A stretch of DNA of 64,000 nucleotides, from contig NZ_PQVH01000013.1 of assembly GCF_004661485.1 (NCBI RefSeq), positions 1 through 64,000 of the forward strand, read 5' to 3'. This DNA is from Methylotenera oryzisoli (GTDB lineage: Bacteria; Pseudomonadota; Gammaproteobacteria; Burkholderiales; Methylophilaceae). A model generated the notes under the pieces. It did no database searches, was not told where the DNA came from, and saw only the letters and a program-made list of their open reading frames with translations. Positions 56,869 through 64,000 of the stretch are shown here, piece by piece; the stretch's first letter is position 1; every line of letters starts with the position of its first letter. The position numbers and the translations under genes are program-made.

Positions 56869-57648
56869 TCAATAGGTTGCGCCTTTTGCCTTTAACAGCT
56901 CTATTAGCTTAACGTTACCTGCATCTTCTGCGAGTGATAGGGCAGATTTACCGTTCTTACCGCGCGCCAATATATCAGCACCACGCTCGATAAGTAGCTC
57001 AGCAACCTCAAACTGACCTGATGTCAGGCTAAGTAATAAAGGCGTAAAACCAAGGCTATCCCGATCGTTGATATAAGCCCCTCTTTTGATCAACATTTCT
57101 GCAATCGTTTTATAGCCAGGCAGTTGCTGGCCACATACAAGTAAAAGCGGGGTCATGGTCTTACGGTCATAGGCGTTCACATCCGCACCTTTTTTGATCA
57201 GTATGCTGGCAATCACCGTGTAGCCTTTTTTTAAAGCGACTAACAGCGCTGGCGTGCCATCCGGATCTGAAATATGGATATTGAAATTACTACGAACAAA
57301 CAAATCAACCACCGCCTGATTACCTGCATGAATCGCCGCCAGCAATTGCTCTGAGCTACGCTTAATGCCTAGCCGCTCTAACTCTTTAATCGCACTATCT
57401 ATACCCTCAGCTTCACGGATATGCTGAGACTGCCGTACTTGCCGTAGCCTGAGAATATCTTCCATCACATCTTTTGGGAAACCTTGACGCCCACCGCGAG
57501 AGTCAATAATCAGTTCACTGAAATAATCATGGATTTGTGGCGTAGACCACAGCTTCTCAATGCGCACCAAAATACGATCAAACTTATCCTCAAGCGCATA
57601 CGGGTAGTTCTCGCCGAGGTATTCAAAAAAAGGATGTTTCACAGACAT
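56869..57648 (-). CDS. ankyrin-repeat protein
   Basis: The 259-residue cytosolic protein has a helical N-terminal domain (1-115, with ELIIDSRGGRQGFPKDVMEDILRL), then four ankyrin repeats (about 120-255) of the type DGTPALLVALKKGYTVIASILIKKGADVN and a closing SALSLAEDAGNVKLIELLKAKGA. Partner unknown. The N-terminal region occurs in other betaproteobacterial proteins, in my recollection, without a known role. Confidence 0.85.
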   Translation of the reverse strand: MSVKHPFFEYLGENYPYALEDKFDRILVRIEKLWSTPQIHDYFSELIIDSRGGRQGFPKDVMEDILRLRQVRQSQHIREAEGIDSAIKELERLGIKRSSEQLLAAIHAGNQAVVDLFVRSNFNIHISDPDGTPALLVALKKGYTVIASILIKKGADVNAYDRKTMTPLLLVCGQQLPGYKTIAEMLIKRGAYINDRDSLGFTPLLLSLTSGQFEVAELLIERGADILARGKNGKSALSLAEDAGNVKLIELLKAKGATY

Positions 57649-57806
57649 AACGGATATAGTAACTTAATCTAGCTATTTAATTGAGTGAATGACTAATGAC
57701 TACCAACAACTCAGTAAAATTCATTATAATCAATTTTAGTATGTAAAGCTGATGGCGTTGCATAGTTTATTCACGCTCAAATGCGTAAGTAAACGAAAGG
57801 ATTGTT

Positions 57807-59582
57807 TTGTTGAATTTCGAAGAAATGCATACAAAATTACCACCCACTTATCGTTACCTAATTGCGATAGTGCTATTCTTTATCGCTTTTTTTCTGCGTC
57901 TCAAGTTCACAGCTGCGGAAGAAAATGTTGCATACATTACCTTTTATTTGACAACACTTATTTGTTTTTACTTGCTTGGCACCGGCCCCGGCATTGTAGT
58001 GGCCATGCTATCTGGGATAGCGGGTGAATACTACTTCGTAAAACCGTTTGAAGTATTGCTTAGCACGCAAAAAAGCTATATTCCTTTGGTATTTTTCTCA
58101 CTAACATCCTGCCTAAGTGGATTAATCATTACCAGACTTAGGCAATATAGCGATGAACTTAAACAGGCCGAAGTCCGAGAGAAGTTCCGCAGCCATGTTC
58201 TAGAGCTGATTACCAAAGGCGCGCCGCTACCCGATATACTCAGAGCGATCATCCTGTGGGTGGAGCAAGAAAATCCAGCGATACGCGGCAGTATTATGTT
58301 GCTCGATATGGAAGGCAAGCGCCTGCTCGCAACTGCAGCCCCCAATCTGCCCAGATTCTATGTGGCCGCTATCAACAATCTTAGTATTGGTGAAGGTGTT
58401 GGTTCGTGTGGCACGGCCGCATTTACAGGAAAACGGGTGATTGTTGAAGATATTCAAAAACACCCCTATTGGCATTATTTTAAAGAGCTCGCAGGCCAGG
58501 CTAGGCTAGGGTCTTGCTGGTCCGAGCCAATACGCTCAACGCAAGGCAAAATACTGGGAACTGTTGCCATTTATCATCAGTACACGTATCGGCCAACTGA
58601 AGCCAATATTATGCTGATTGAACAAGCTGCTTATCTGGCAAGTATCGCTATTGAAAAAAACCACAGTGAACTTGCCTTAAAGAAGAATGAAGAACGCTGG
58701 AGATTTGCGTTAGAAGGCGCAGGAGATGGGGTTTGGGAATATGACTTTCAGACAGGAAAAACTGAAGCCTCTCCTAGACTTATGGAAATTTTGGGCTTAA
58801 ATGCTAATTTGCCGGAGGATATCGAAAGGTTTAACCACTGGGCAGCACATACGCACCCAGACAGCATCACCAGCACCATGATGGCAATACAAGCCATGAC
58901 AGACAATAAGACAGATCGATACCAGATAGAACAGCAAAAACTATGTGGCGATGGGTCTTATAAGTGGCTATTGAACAGAGGCATGGTGATTAGCCGTAGT
59001 AGTGACGGAAAACCGTTACGTATGATTGGCACATCTACCGATATCACCGAACGTAAACAGCTTGAAGATGAGTTCAAACGTCAGGCACGTATTGATTTTC
59101 TCACTGGGGTCAGCAATCGCCGCTATTTTATGGAGCAGGCCGAGCAAGAAATACAGAGGACTAGCCGCTACGACGCGCCACTTTCGTTCTTTATGTTAGA
59201 CATTGACCTGTTTAAACAAGTCAATGACACATATGGCCACAAATCAGGTGATATCATCCTTAAAAGGATGGCGGCCGTGTGCCGTGAAACCTTGCGAGAG
59301 ATTGATATTATTGGCCGCGTAGGGGGTGAAGAGTTTGCTATTTTGCTACCGGAAACAGATAAGGCACAGGCCGCAGAAGTTGCCGAACGGCTACGTGCAG
59401 TGCTTGCCAATCAAAAAGTGCCGCTGGAGGCTGGCGTTCCGATTCAGTTCACTGTTTCAATCGGTGTAGCTTCAAGAGTATCCAAGCAAGACAACATCGA
59501 CATGCTACTGAACTTAGCTGATGAAGCACTATATCAGGCTAAAAAGTACGGTCGCAATCGTGTCTACATCGCAATGCAGTAA
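57807..59582 (+). CDS. diguanylate cyclase (TM-GAF-PAS-GGDEF)
   Basis: Makes cyclic di-GMP. Order in 591 residues: a four-helix KdpD-like DUF4118 membrane domain (about 15-100), a GAF domain (about 130-285), a PAS/PAC domain (about 295-415) and a GGDEF domain (about 425-590) with intact GGEEF. The inhibitory site RxxD is present (REID, five residues before GGEEF), so product inhibition is expected. It is transcribed from its own promoter, divergent from the ankyrin gene, and convergent with the phosphodiesterase gene. Confidence 0.93.
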   Translation: MLNFEEMHTKLPPTYRYLIAIVLFFIAFFLRLKFTAAEENVAYITFYLTTLICFYLLGTGPGIVVAMLSGIAGEYYFVKPFEVLLSTQKSYIPLVFFSLTSCLSGLIITRLRQYSDELKQAEVREKFRSHVLELITKGAPLPDILRAIILWVEQENPAIRGSIMLLDMEGKRLLATAAPNLPRFYVAAINNLSIGEGVGSCGTAAFTGKRVIVEDIQKHPYWHYFKELAGQARLGSCWSEPIRSTQGKILGTVAIYHQYTYRPTEANIMLIEQAAYLASIAIEKNHSELALKKNEERWRFALEGAGDGVWEYDFQTGKTEASPRLMEILGLNANLPEDIERFNHWAAHTHPDSITSTMMAIQAMTDNKTDRYQIEQQKLCGDGSYKWLLNRGMVISRSSDGKPLRMIGTSTDITERKQLEDEFKRQARIDFLTGVSNRRYFMEQAEQEIQRTSRYDAPLSFFMLDIDLFKQVNDTYGHKSGDIILKRMAAVCRETLREIDIIGRVGGEEFAILLPETDKAQAAEVAERLRAVLANQKVPLEAGVPIQFTVSIGVASRVSKQDNIDMLLNLADEALYQAKKYGRNRVYIAMQ

Positions 59583-59618
59583 ATGAATCAATCTGGCAGA
59601 TGACCAGTGTGATTATCA

Positions 59619-61499
59619 TCACACCAGATGCTGAATCCAGCTACTTGCAGGCACAGGCTTACTGTACAAGTATCCTTGGTGGATCACTTCTGCTCTGGCG
59701 TTTAAAAAGTCTGCTTGCTCTTGTGTTTCCACACCTTCAGCCACCACGTTTAATTGCATATGTTTGGCAATTGCCAGTACAGATTCAACCAAAGCGGCAT
59801 CATCCGGATCATGCGGCGCATCCTGCACAAAGGTTTTATCTATCTTTAACTCATGAATCGGCAACCGCTTAAGATGACTGAGCGAGGAGTAACCGGTACC
59901 AAAATCATCCAGAGAAAAGTGTATCCCCAGTAAAGTAAGCTCGGTCATTTTAGCAATCACTTCACTAATGTTATCAATCACCAACCCTTCCGTTACCTCC
60001 AACGTCAAATGGGTTGGGTCAGCACCTGTATCCGCTAAAATTGTTTTAATGCTAGAAACGAAACTACGCTGACGGAAGTGTCTTGGGCTAATATTGACCG
60101 ATACGCGAATCGGCAAACTGTAGATATCCTGTCTTGCCAGAATCCGACAAGTTTCAGTGAGCACCCAAACATCCACATCCACAATCAAATCGGTCTCTTC
60201 AGCCACTGGAATAAATAAAGAAGGCGGGACCAAACCACGCTCGGGATGTTGCCAACGCACTAAAGACTCTGCGCCAACCACCACGCCGGCCGCATTCACT
60301 TGCGATTGCAGATACAGCATTAGCTCCCCGGCAGGGATTGCTAAACGCAGTTCACGCTCAATTTTGAAGCGCTGCTCAGCCACGCTGGCCATCGACTGCT
60401 CGAACAAGATACTTTGATTACCACCATTCTGTTTGGCACGATGCATGGCAGTATCCGCTCGGCGAAATACATCACCCGCATCATCTTCAATACTCACAGG
60501 AAAGGTAGCAATACCAATACTACCTGAAGCAATGAGTTCGTCGTCTCCCAGCTGAATTGGAAGCTTAAGTTGCACCCTAATTTTATCCAGCAAATGGTTA
60601 ACGACAGAGTCTATCTCTGTTGTATCGTTGACATTTCGCTGAACCAGCACAGCAAACTCGTCTGCAGACATTCTAGCTAGCATGCCATCAGCCTCTACCA
60701 GCAGTTTAAGCCTATCTGCGATATAACATAGCAGCATATCGCCTACCGCATGCCCACGCGCTTCATTGAGCGTTTTAAAACGGTCGAGATTTAATAAAAT
60801 GAGCGCGCCTTTAGCACCAGTGTTTTTGCACTCCAACAAGGCACGATTAAGACGATCAATCTGCAGTGAGCGATTCGGTAAGCCGGTCAATGAATCGTAG
60901 TATGCCAAACGGTGTAGTTCAACATGACCATGCTCTTTCTCTTCGTAATCCTGAAAAAGCAGGAAAATGAGCATCGTTGCCACCGGATAAAACAAAATAA
61001 TCGTGGGGCCAAGCTGCTTATCAATCCAAATACCTATGCCGTCAGGTAAATATAAAAAGAGTAGCAACATCACGATGTGCACCAGCAGCCCGGCGCCTAG
61101 CAGTTGCAGTGCGTTCAAGGAGCCGCCCACACTTTTACGATAATAATAAAACGCAACACCGGTTAATGCAGCCATCACGGTGACAATCACCCCAATATAA
61201 ACACCAGCGCCACCAAGCCATATCCGGTATGCGCCAATAATCGATGCACTCAACGCCGCCACAAATGGGCCGCCAAACATGCCTGCAACAAACAAAATAA
61301 TGGAGCGTCCATCAAAGATAACGCCATTACCGTACTGCACGGGGGTCATCATGCCAATCACACCGGCAATACCAAATAAGAACCCAAAAAATAATGTTTG
61401 TGTGAACGGATTTTTTTTATTACGGGAGGAGGCGACTTGGTAGATTGTTGTGAGCGCAACTAACAAAGCAGTATTGTGAATCAGCTCAATAAAAAACAT
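59619..61499 (-). CDS. probable c-di-GMP phosphodiesterase (5TM-GGDEF-EAL)
   Basis: The 626-residue protein has an N-terminal membrane sensor of the 5TM-LYT type (about 5-195), a degenerate GGDEF domain (SADEF in place of GGDEF, so no cyclase activity, though it may bind GTP), and an EAL domain (about 370-620). In the EAL motif the second residue is Ser (ESL); the other metal and catalytic positions are kept: NISPRHF, EVTEG, DDFGTGYSSL, KIDKTFV, EGVET. It is probably active. It lies 147 bases downstream of the next diguanylate cyclase. Confidence 0.92.
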   Translation of the reverse strand: MFFIELIHNTALLVALTTIYQVASSRNKKNPFTQTLFFGFLFGIAGVIGMMTPVQYGNGVIFDGRSIILFVAGMFGGPFVAALSASIIGAYRIWLGGAGVYIGVIVTVMAALTGVAFYYYRKSVGGSLNALQLLGAGLLVHIVMLLLFLYLPDGIGIWIDKQLGPTIILFYPVATMLIFLLFQDYEEKEHGHVELHRLAYYDSLTGLPNRSLQIDRLNRALLECKNTGAKGALILLNLDRFKTLNEARGHAVGDMLLCYIADRLKLLVEADGMLARMSADEFAVLVQRNVNDTTEIDSVVNHLLDKIRVQLKLPIQLGDDELIASGSIGIATFPVSIEDDAGDVFRRADTAMHRAKQNGGNQSILFEQSMASVAEQRFKIERELRLAIPAGELMLYLQSQVNAAGVVVGAESLVRWQHPERGLVPPSLFIPVAEETDLIVDVDVWVLTETCRILARQDIYSLPIRVSVNISPRHFRQRSFVSSIKTILADTGADPTHLTLEVTEGLVIDNISEVIAKMTELTLLGIHFSLDDFGTGYSSLSHLKRLPIHELKIDKTFVQDAPHDPDDAALVESVLAIAKHMQLNVVAEGVETQEQADFLNARAEVIHQGYLYSKPVPASSWIQHLV

Positions 61500-61646
61500 G
61501 ACGCTCCCTTAAAGTAGACCAGACAAAATCAAGCTGAATATTAACTTATATGCTCACTAATTAATAAGCAGAAAAAATAAAAATTAAGCTTTTCACAACC
61601 ACGCATCACACCTAACATCCAAAAACAGCGTGACCAGACAACAACA

Positions 61647-63308
61647 CTAGGCGGCCGCACACACCCGATTACGCCCCGACTGCTTTGCCTGATAAAGTGC
61701 CTTATCCGCGCGGCTGAGCAACATATCAATATTGTCATCAGCAGATAGCACAGAGGACACACCGATTGAGACCGTATATTGCACAGGCAAACCATCCTTC
61801 ATCGGAACTTCGGAGTTAGCTACAGCAAGTCTCAGGCGCTCAGCTGCTTCAAGCGCCTCTACATGATTGGTTTCCGGCAGCAAAATAGCAAACTCCTCAC
61901 CCCCAATACGTCCAATAATATCAACCTCACGTAAAGTTTGGCGACACACATCTGCTAATTTTTTCAGCACTATATCGCCAATTTTATGGCCGTGACTATC
62001 ATTAATTTTCTTAAAAAAATCGATATCCATCATAAAAATGGCCATCTCTTTTTGATAGCGCTGGCTTCGGCTAAGCTCTTTCTCTGCCAGCTCCATAAAA
62101 TAACCGCGATTATTGAGCGCTGTCAGGTAATCAATTTGTGCCTTTTGGCTAAGCTCAAGCTCCAGCAATTTACGGCTATTAATATTGGCATGCACCCCTA
62201 TCATACTCACCGGCTGGTTCTGCTCGTTAAACTCAGCAATCTTGAACACGCTACTCATCCAAACCCAATCTCCATTTTTCGCAAGGCGCCGATAATCAAC
62301 AGAGGCTGAGTCACCGCCCGCCAAGCACGCATTTAATATAGACATCACTCTAGCGCTATCTTCAGGATGCAATGCTGCCTGCCACTCCTGCAAACTATGA
62401 TCTAGCTCGCCTTCTGCGTAACCCAAAATTTGGGGATACTCGTCACTTGTCGTCATCTCACCCGTTTTGATATCTAAATCAAACCAAGCTTGGTTTGCCG
62501 CCAGTAAGGCAAGGCGCATTCTATCTTCACTTTTACGCAGCCGCGCCTCAGCCTCCTTCAAGTCGGTAATGTCTCTGGCAATACCAAACAAACCAATAAT
62601 ATTGCCGTCCTTATCTTTCATCGCATATTTTCGGTTATCAACCCAACCAAGCTTACCGTGATTATCCAGTAGCGGCTGTACCTCTTGCGCCATAGGTAAA
62701 AACCCATTAAAAATCTTTTTCTCTAAGGTGTAATAAATATCGGCATATTCTCTGGATAAAACATCGTAGTCGGTCTTACCAATCAAGTCTGACCAATGCG
62801 TAATACCTTGAGTGACATCCACTAGCGTTTGGCTCGCACTAGTAAACTGATGATTGATATCCTTAAAATAAATGTAATCATCCGTATTTTCCAGCATCGC
62901 AAAAAAGCTGTCATACATCATGCCTTGTGCAACCTCAAGGTTGAGCTCGGGCTGAGCCAGCGTGAGCGTAATAAGTGTTTTTAATTGATCGACATCCAGA
63001 TGTTTCTGATAAGTAGCCCTCAAAATCTTAGCCTGTCCCTTTTTATCAACAATCCGGAACGTCAGGCTAACGGGCTCTATCTGGGATGAGTGTGAGAAAA
63101 TGGCATCATAAATATCCAGGTCGTCTGGATGAAATAAACTTTTGAGTGTGGGGTTAGATACGGACAGCCGCGCAGAACTCCATCCGGTTAATGGCTTGGC
63201 ATCCCCCTCTATCTGCTCGCAAACGAGCGCATCAAGCGCTAAAACAAACATGAATTTAATAGCGGATGTATTTTCTTGTTGTTTGCTAGCCATCATGTTG
63301 ACTTTCAA
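61647..63308 (-). CDS. diguanylate cyclase (PAS-PAS-GGDEF)
   Basis: The 553-residue cytosolic protein has an N-terminal sensor part (1-140), two PAS domains (about 145-255 and 265-380) and a C-terminal GGDEF domain with intact GGEEF and an RxxD inhibitory site (REVD). The GGDEF domain is very like that of the cyclase at 57.8 kb (DIIGR-GGEEFAILLPET in both), so they are paralogues. It is transcribed toward the phosphodiesterase gene, maybe as one unit. No membrane segment. Confidence 0.92.
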   Translation of the reverse strand: MKVNMMASKQQENTSAIKFMFVLALDALVCEQIEGDAKPLTGWSSARLSVSNPTLKSLFHPDDLDIYDAIFSHSSQIEPVSLTFRIVDKKGQAKILRATYQKHLDVDQLKTLITLTLAQPELNLEVAQGMMYDSFFAMLENTDDYIYFKDINHQFTSASQTLVDVTQGITHWSDLIGKTDYDVLSREYADIYYTLEKKIFNGFLPMAQEVQPLLDNHGKLGWVDNRKYAMKDKDGNIIGLFGIARDITDLKEAEARLRKSEDRMRLALLAANQAWFDLDIKTGEMTTSDEYPQILGYAEGELDHSLQEWQAALHPEDSARVMSILNACLAGGDSASVDYRRLAKNGDWVWMSSVFKIAEFNEQNQPVSMIGVHANINSRKLLELELSQKAQIDYLTALNNRGYFMELAEKELSRSQRYQKEMAIFMMDIDFFKKINDSHGHKIGDIVLKKLADVCRQTLREVDIIGRIGGEEFAILLPETNHVEALEAAERLRLAVANSEVPMKDGLPVQYTVSIGVSSVLSADDNIDMLLSRADKALYQAKQSGRNRVCAAA

Positions 63309-63423
63309 TCAATTAAACAAGCGACCATTATCAAAACCTACTGTGCTACCAGCGCTAGAGCTTGTCAAGAAATATACATCGCCGTAGCGGCTAGCTACTT
63401 TTGCCACCTCGCCCAGCCAAAAC

Positions 63424-63465
63424 AAAACAGCCTAATCAGATGTCGATTAGGCTGTTTTTTTTGTA
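63424..63465 (-). terminator. intrinsic terminator of rlmF
   Basis: AAAACAGCCTAATC (63424-63437) pairs fully with GATTAGGCTGTTTT (63445-63458) around AGATGTC, with a T-run on both sides. It lies 59 bases behind the rlmF stop on the minus strand. Confidence 0.88.
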
Positions 63466-63523
63466 TCACATACATATAGCACTGAAGCTGGCATTCATTA
63501 TCCGGATCAGACTATCCGTCGCA

Positions 63524-64000
63524 TCACCCCAAGATGCGCCTCCGTTGGTTGGCATCTAAAAATGTCCAAGCCACGATGCGACTTTGCTTTTGGCCTTGCG
63601 TCATTTCTATCGTTTTCACCTCGTGTGCATGCACGTTTTTGAGTGCTCGATAAACGCTAGGCAAGTTTGCGGCTTTTGATACCAGTGTAGTAAACCATAC
63701 ACACTGTGCCGCAAACTGCTTACTCTCCTTCACCATGCTAGTGACGAAGGCCTCCTCACCGCCAGCACAATACAACTCGGCCCCTTGCCCACCAAAATTC
63801 AATACGGCAGACTTACCACTTACGCCAGGTTTGGCTACATGCTTACCCAAGCCTCTCCACTTACGTTGCGTACCCGCCTGTGCCTCAGCTAATGAGCCAT
63901 GAAACGGCGGATTGCACATCGTCAACGCAAATGACTCGCCCTGCTGAATCACGCCCTTAAGAATAGATGCTGGCGTAACCTGCAAACGCAGTTCAATTAC
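63524..64000 (-). CDS. rlmF: 23S rRNA (adenine-1618-N6)-methyltransferase RlmF, partial
   Basis: The frame is open to the right edge, so the N-terminal half lies outside the window. The visible 158 residues contain the adenine-methyltransferase motif CNPPFHGSLAEA, then GKSAVLNFGGQGAELYCAGGEEAFVTSM, WFTTLVSKAANLPSVYRAL and the basic end. These identify RlmF, which methylates m6A1618 in 23S rRNA. Confidence 0.93.
   Translation of the reverse strand, partial: VIELRLQVTPASILKGVIQQGESFALTMCNPPFHGSLAEAQAGTQRKWRGLGKHVAKPGVSGKSAVLNFGGQGAELYCAGGEEAFVTSMVKESKQFAAQCVWFTTLVSKAANLPSVYRALKNVHAHEVKTIEMTQGQKQSRIVAWTFLDANQRRRILG

Noticed and set aside
1-64000. CRISPR arrays, insertion sequences, prophage or integron genes
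   Set aside because: No regularly spaced repeats, transposase, integrase or phage structural motifs were found in any frame.

Overview
The window looks like a chromosomal segment of a betaproteobacterium, most likely a methylotroph of the family Methylophilaceae (Methylotenera-like). Evidence: moderate-to-low GC, betaproteobacterial gene orders (miaB-phoH-ybeY-corC, glyQS-gmhB-plsC-ygjP, pcnB-folK-dNK-panBCD-rsfS-rlmH, recA-recX-alaS-lysC), and a complete NAD-dependent formate dehydrogenase of the methylotroph type. The genus is inference. I see no prophage, insertion sequence, integron or CRISPR array; this is mostly core genome with a small accessory stretch around 45-52 kb.

Layout. 0.2-4 kb: two secreted EF-hand proteins, NhaA and a FemAB-like acyltransferase. 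4.2-6.3 kb: an OmpR/EnvZ-type two-component pair. 6.3-7.7 kb: siroheme synthase. 7.8-14.7 kb: RNA and ribosome maturation and envelope genes (miaB, phoH, a psiE-like gene, ybeY, corC, mscL, lnt). 14.7-20 kb: glycyl-tRNA synthetase, LPS heptose and phospholipid genes. 20-23.9 kb: a Sco1-type copper chaperone, ilvE, murI and a PduO-type cobalamin adenosyltransferase. 24-29.6 kb: pcnB, folK, a deoxynucleoside kinase, the complete pantothenate branch panBCD, rsfS and rlmH. 30-39 kb: photolyase, mlaA, pmbA/yjgA, a TusA-like protein without its cysteine, mog, thiL, pgpA and pncC. 39-45 kb: recA-recX-alaS-lysC and two tRNA genes (Ser-GCU, Arg-ACG).

45-52 kb is the least ordinary part and the densest in regulatory signals: fdh behind a 5-codon leader ORF and a possible Shine-Dalgarno-masking helix; a guanidinium exporter behind a guanidine-II (mini-ykkC) riboswitch; eptA behind what reads as a sigma-54 promoter with an IHF-like site and an upstream palindrome; a small EamA-type transporter; the wreck of a COG4705 membrane-protein gene; and a TauE/SafE transporter with an extra soluble tail.

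52-57 kb: nrdAB (class Ia ribonucleotide reductase) under apparent double control, with NrdR-like boxes around the promoter and a cobalamin riboswitch in the leader. This implies that a B12-dependent reductase exists elsewhere in the genome. 57.8-63.3 kb: three adjacent cyclic-di-GMP genes, two diguanylate cyclases with paralogous GGDEF domains on either side of a probable phosphodiesterase. The window ends inside rlmF.

The best candidates for new biology are regulatory rather than enzymatic: the eptA promoter region, the nrdAB double switch and the fdh leader. All were read by eye and need comparative or experimental confirmation.
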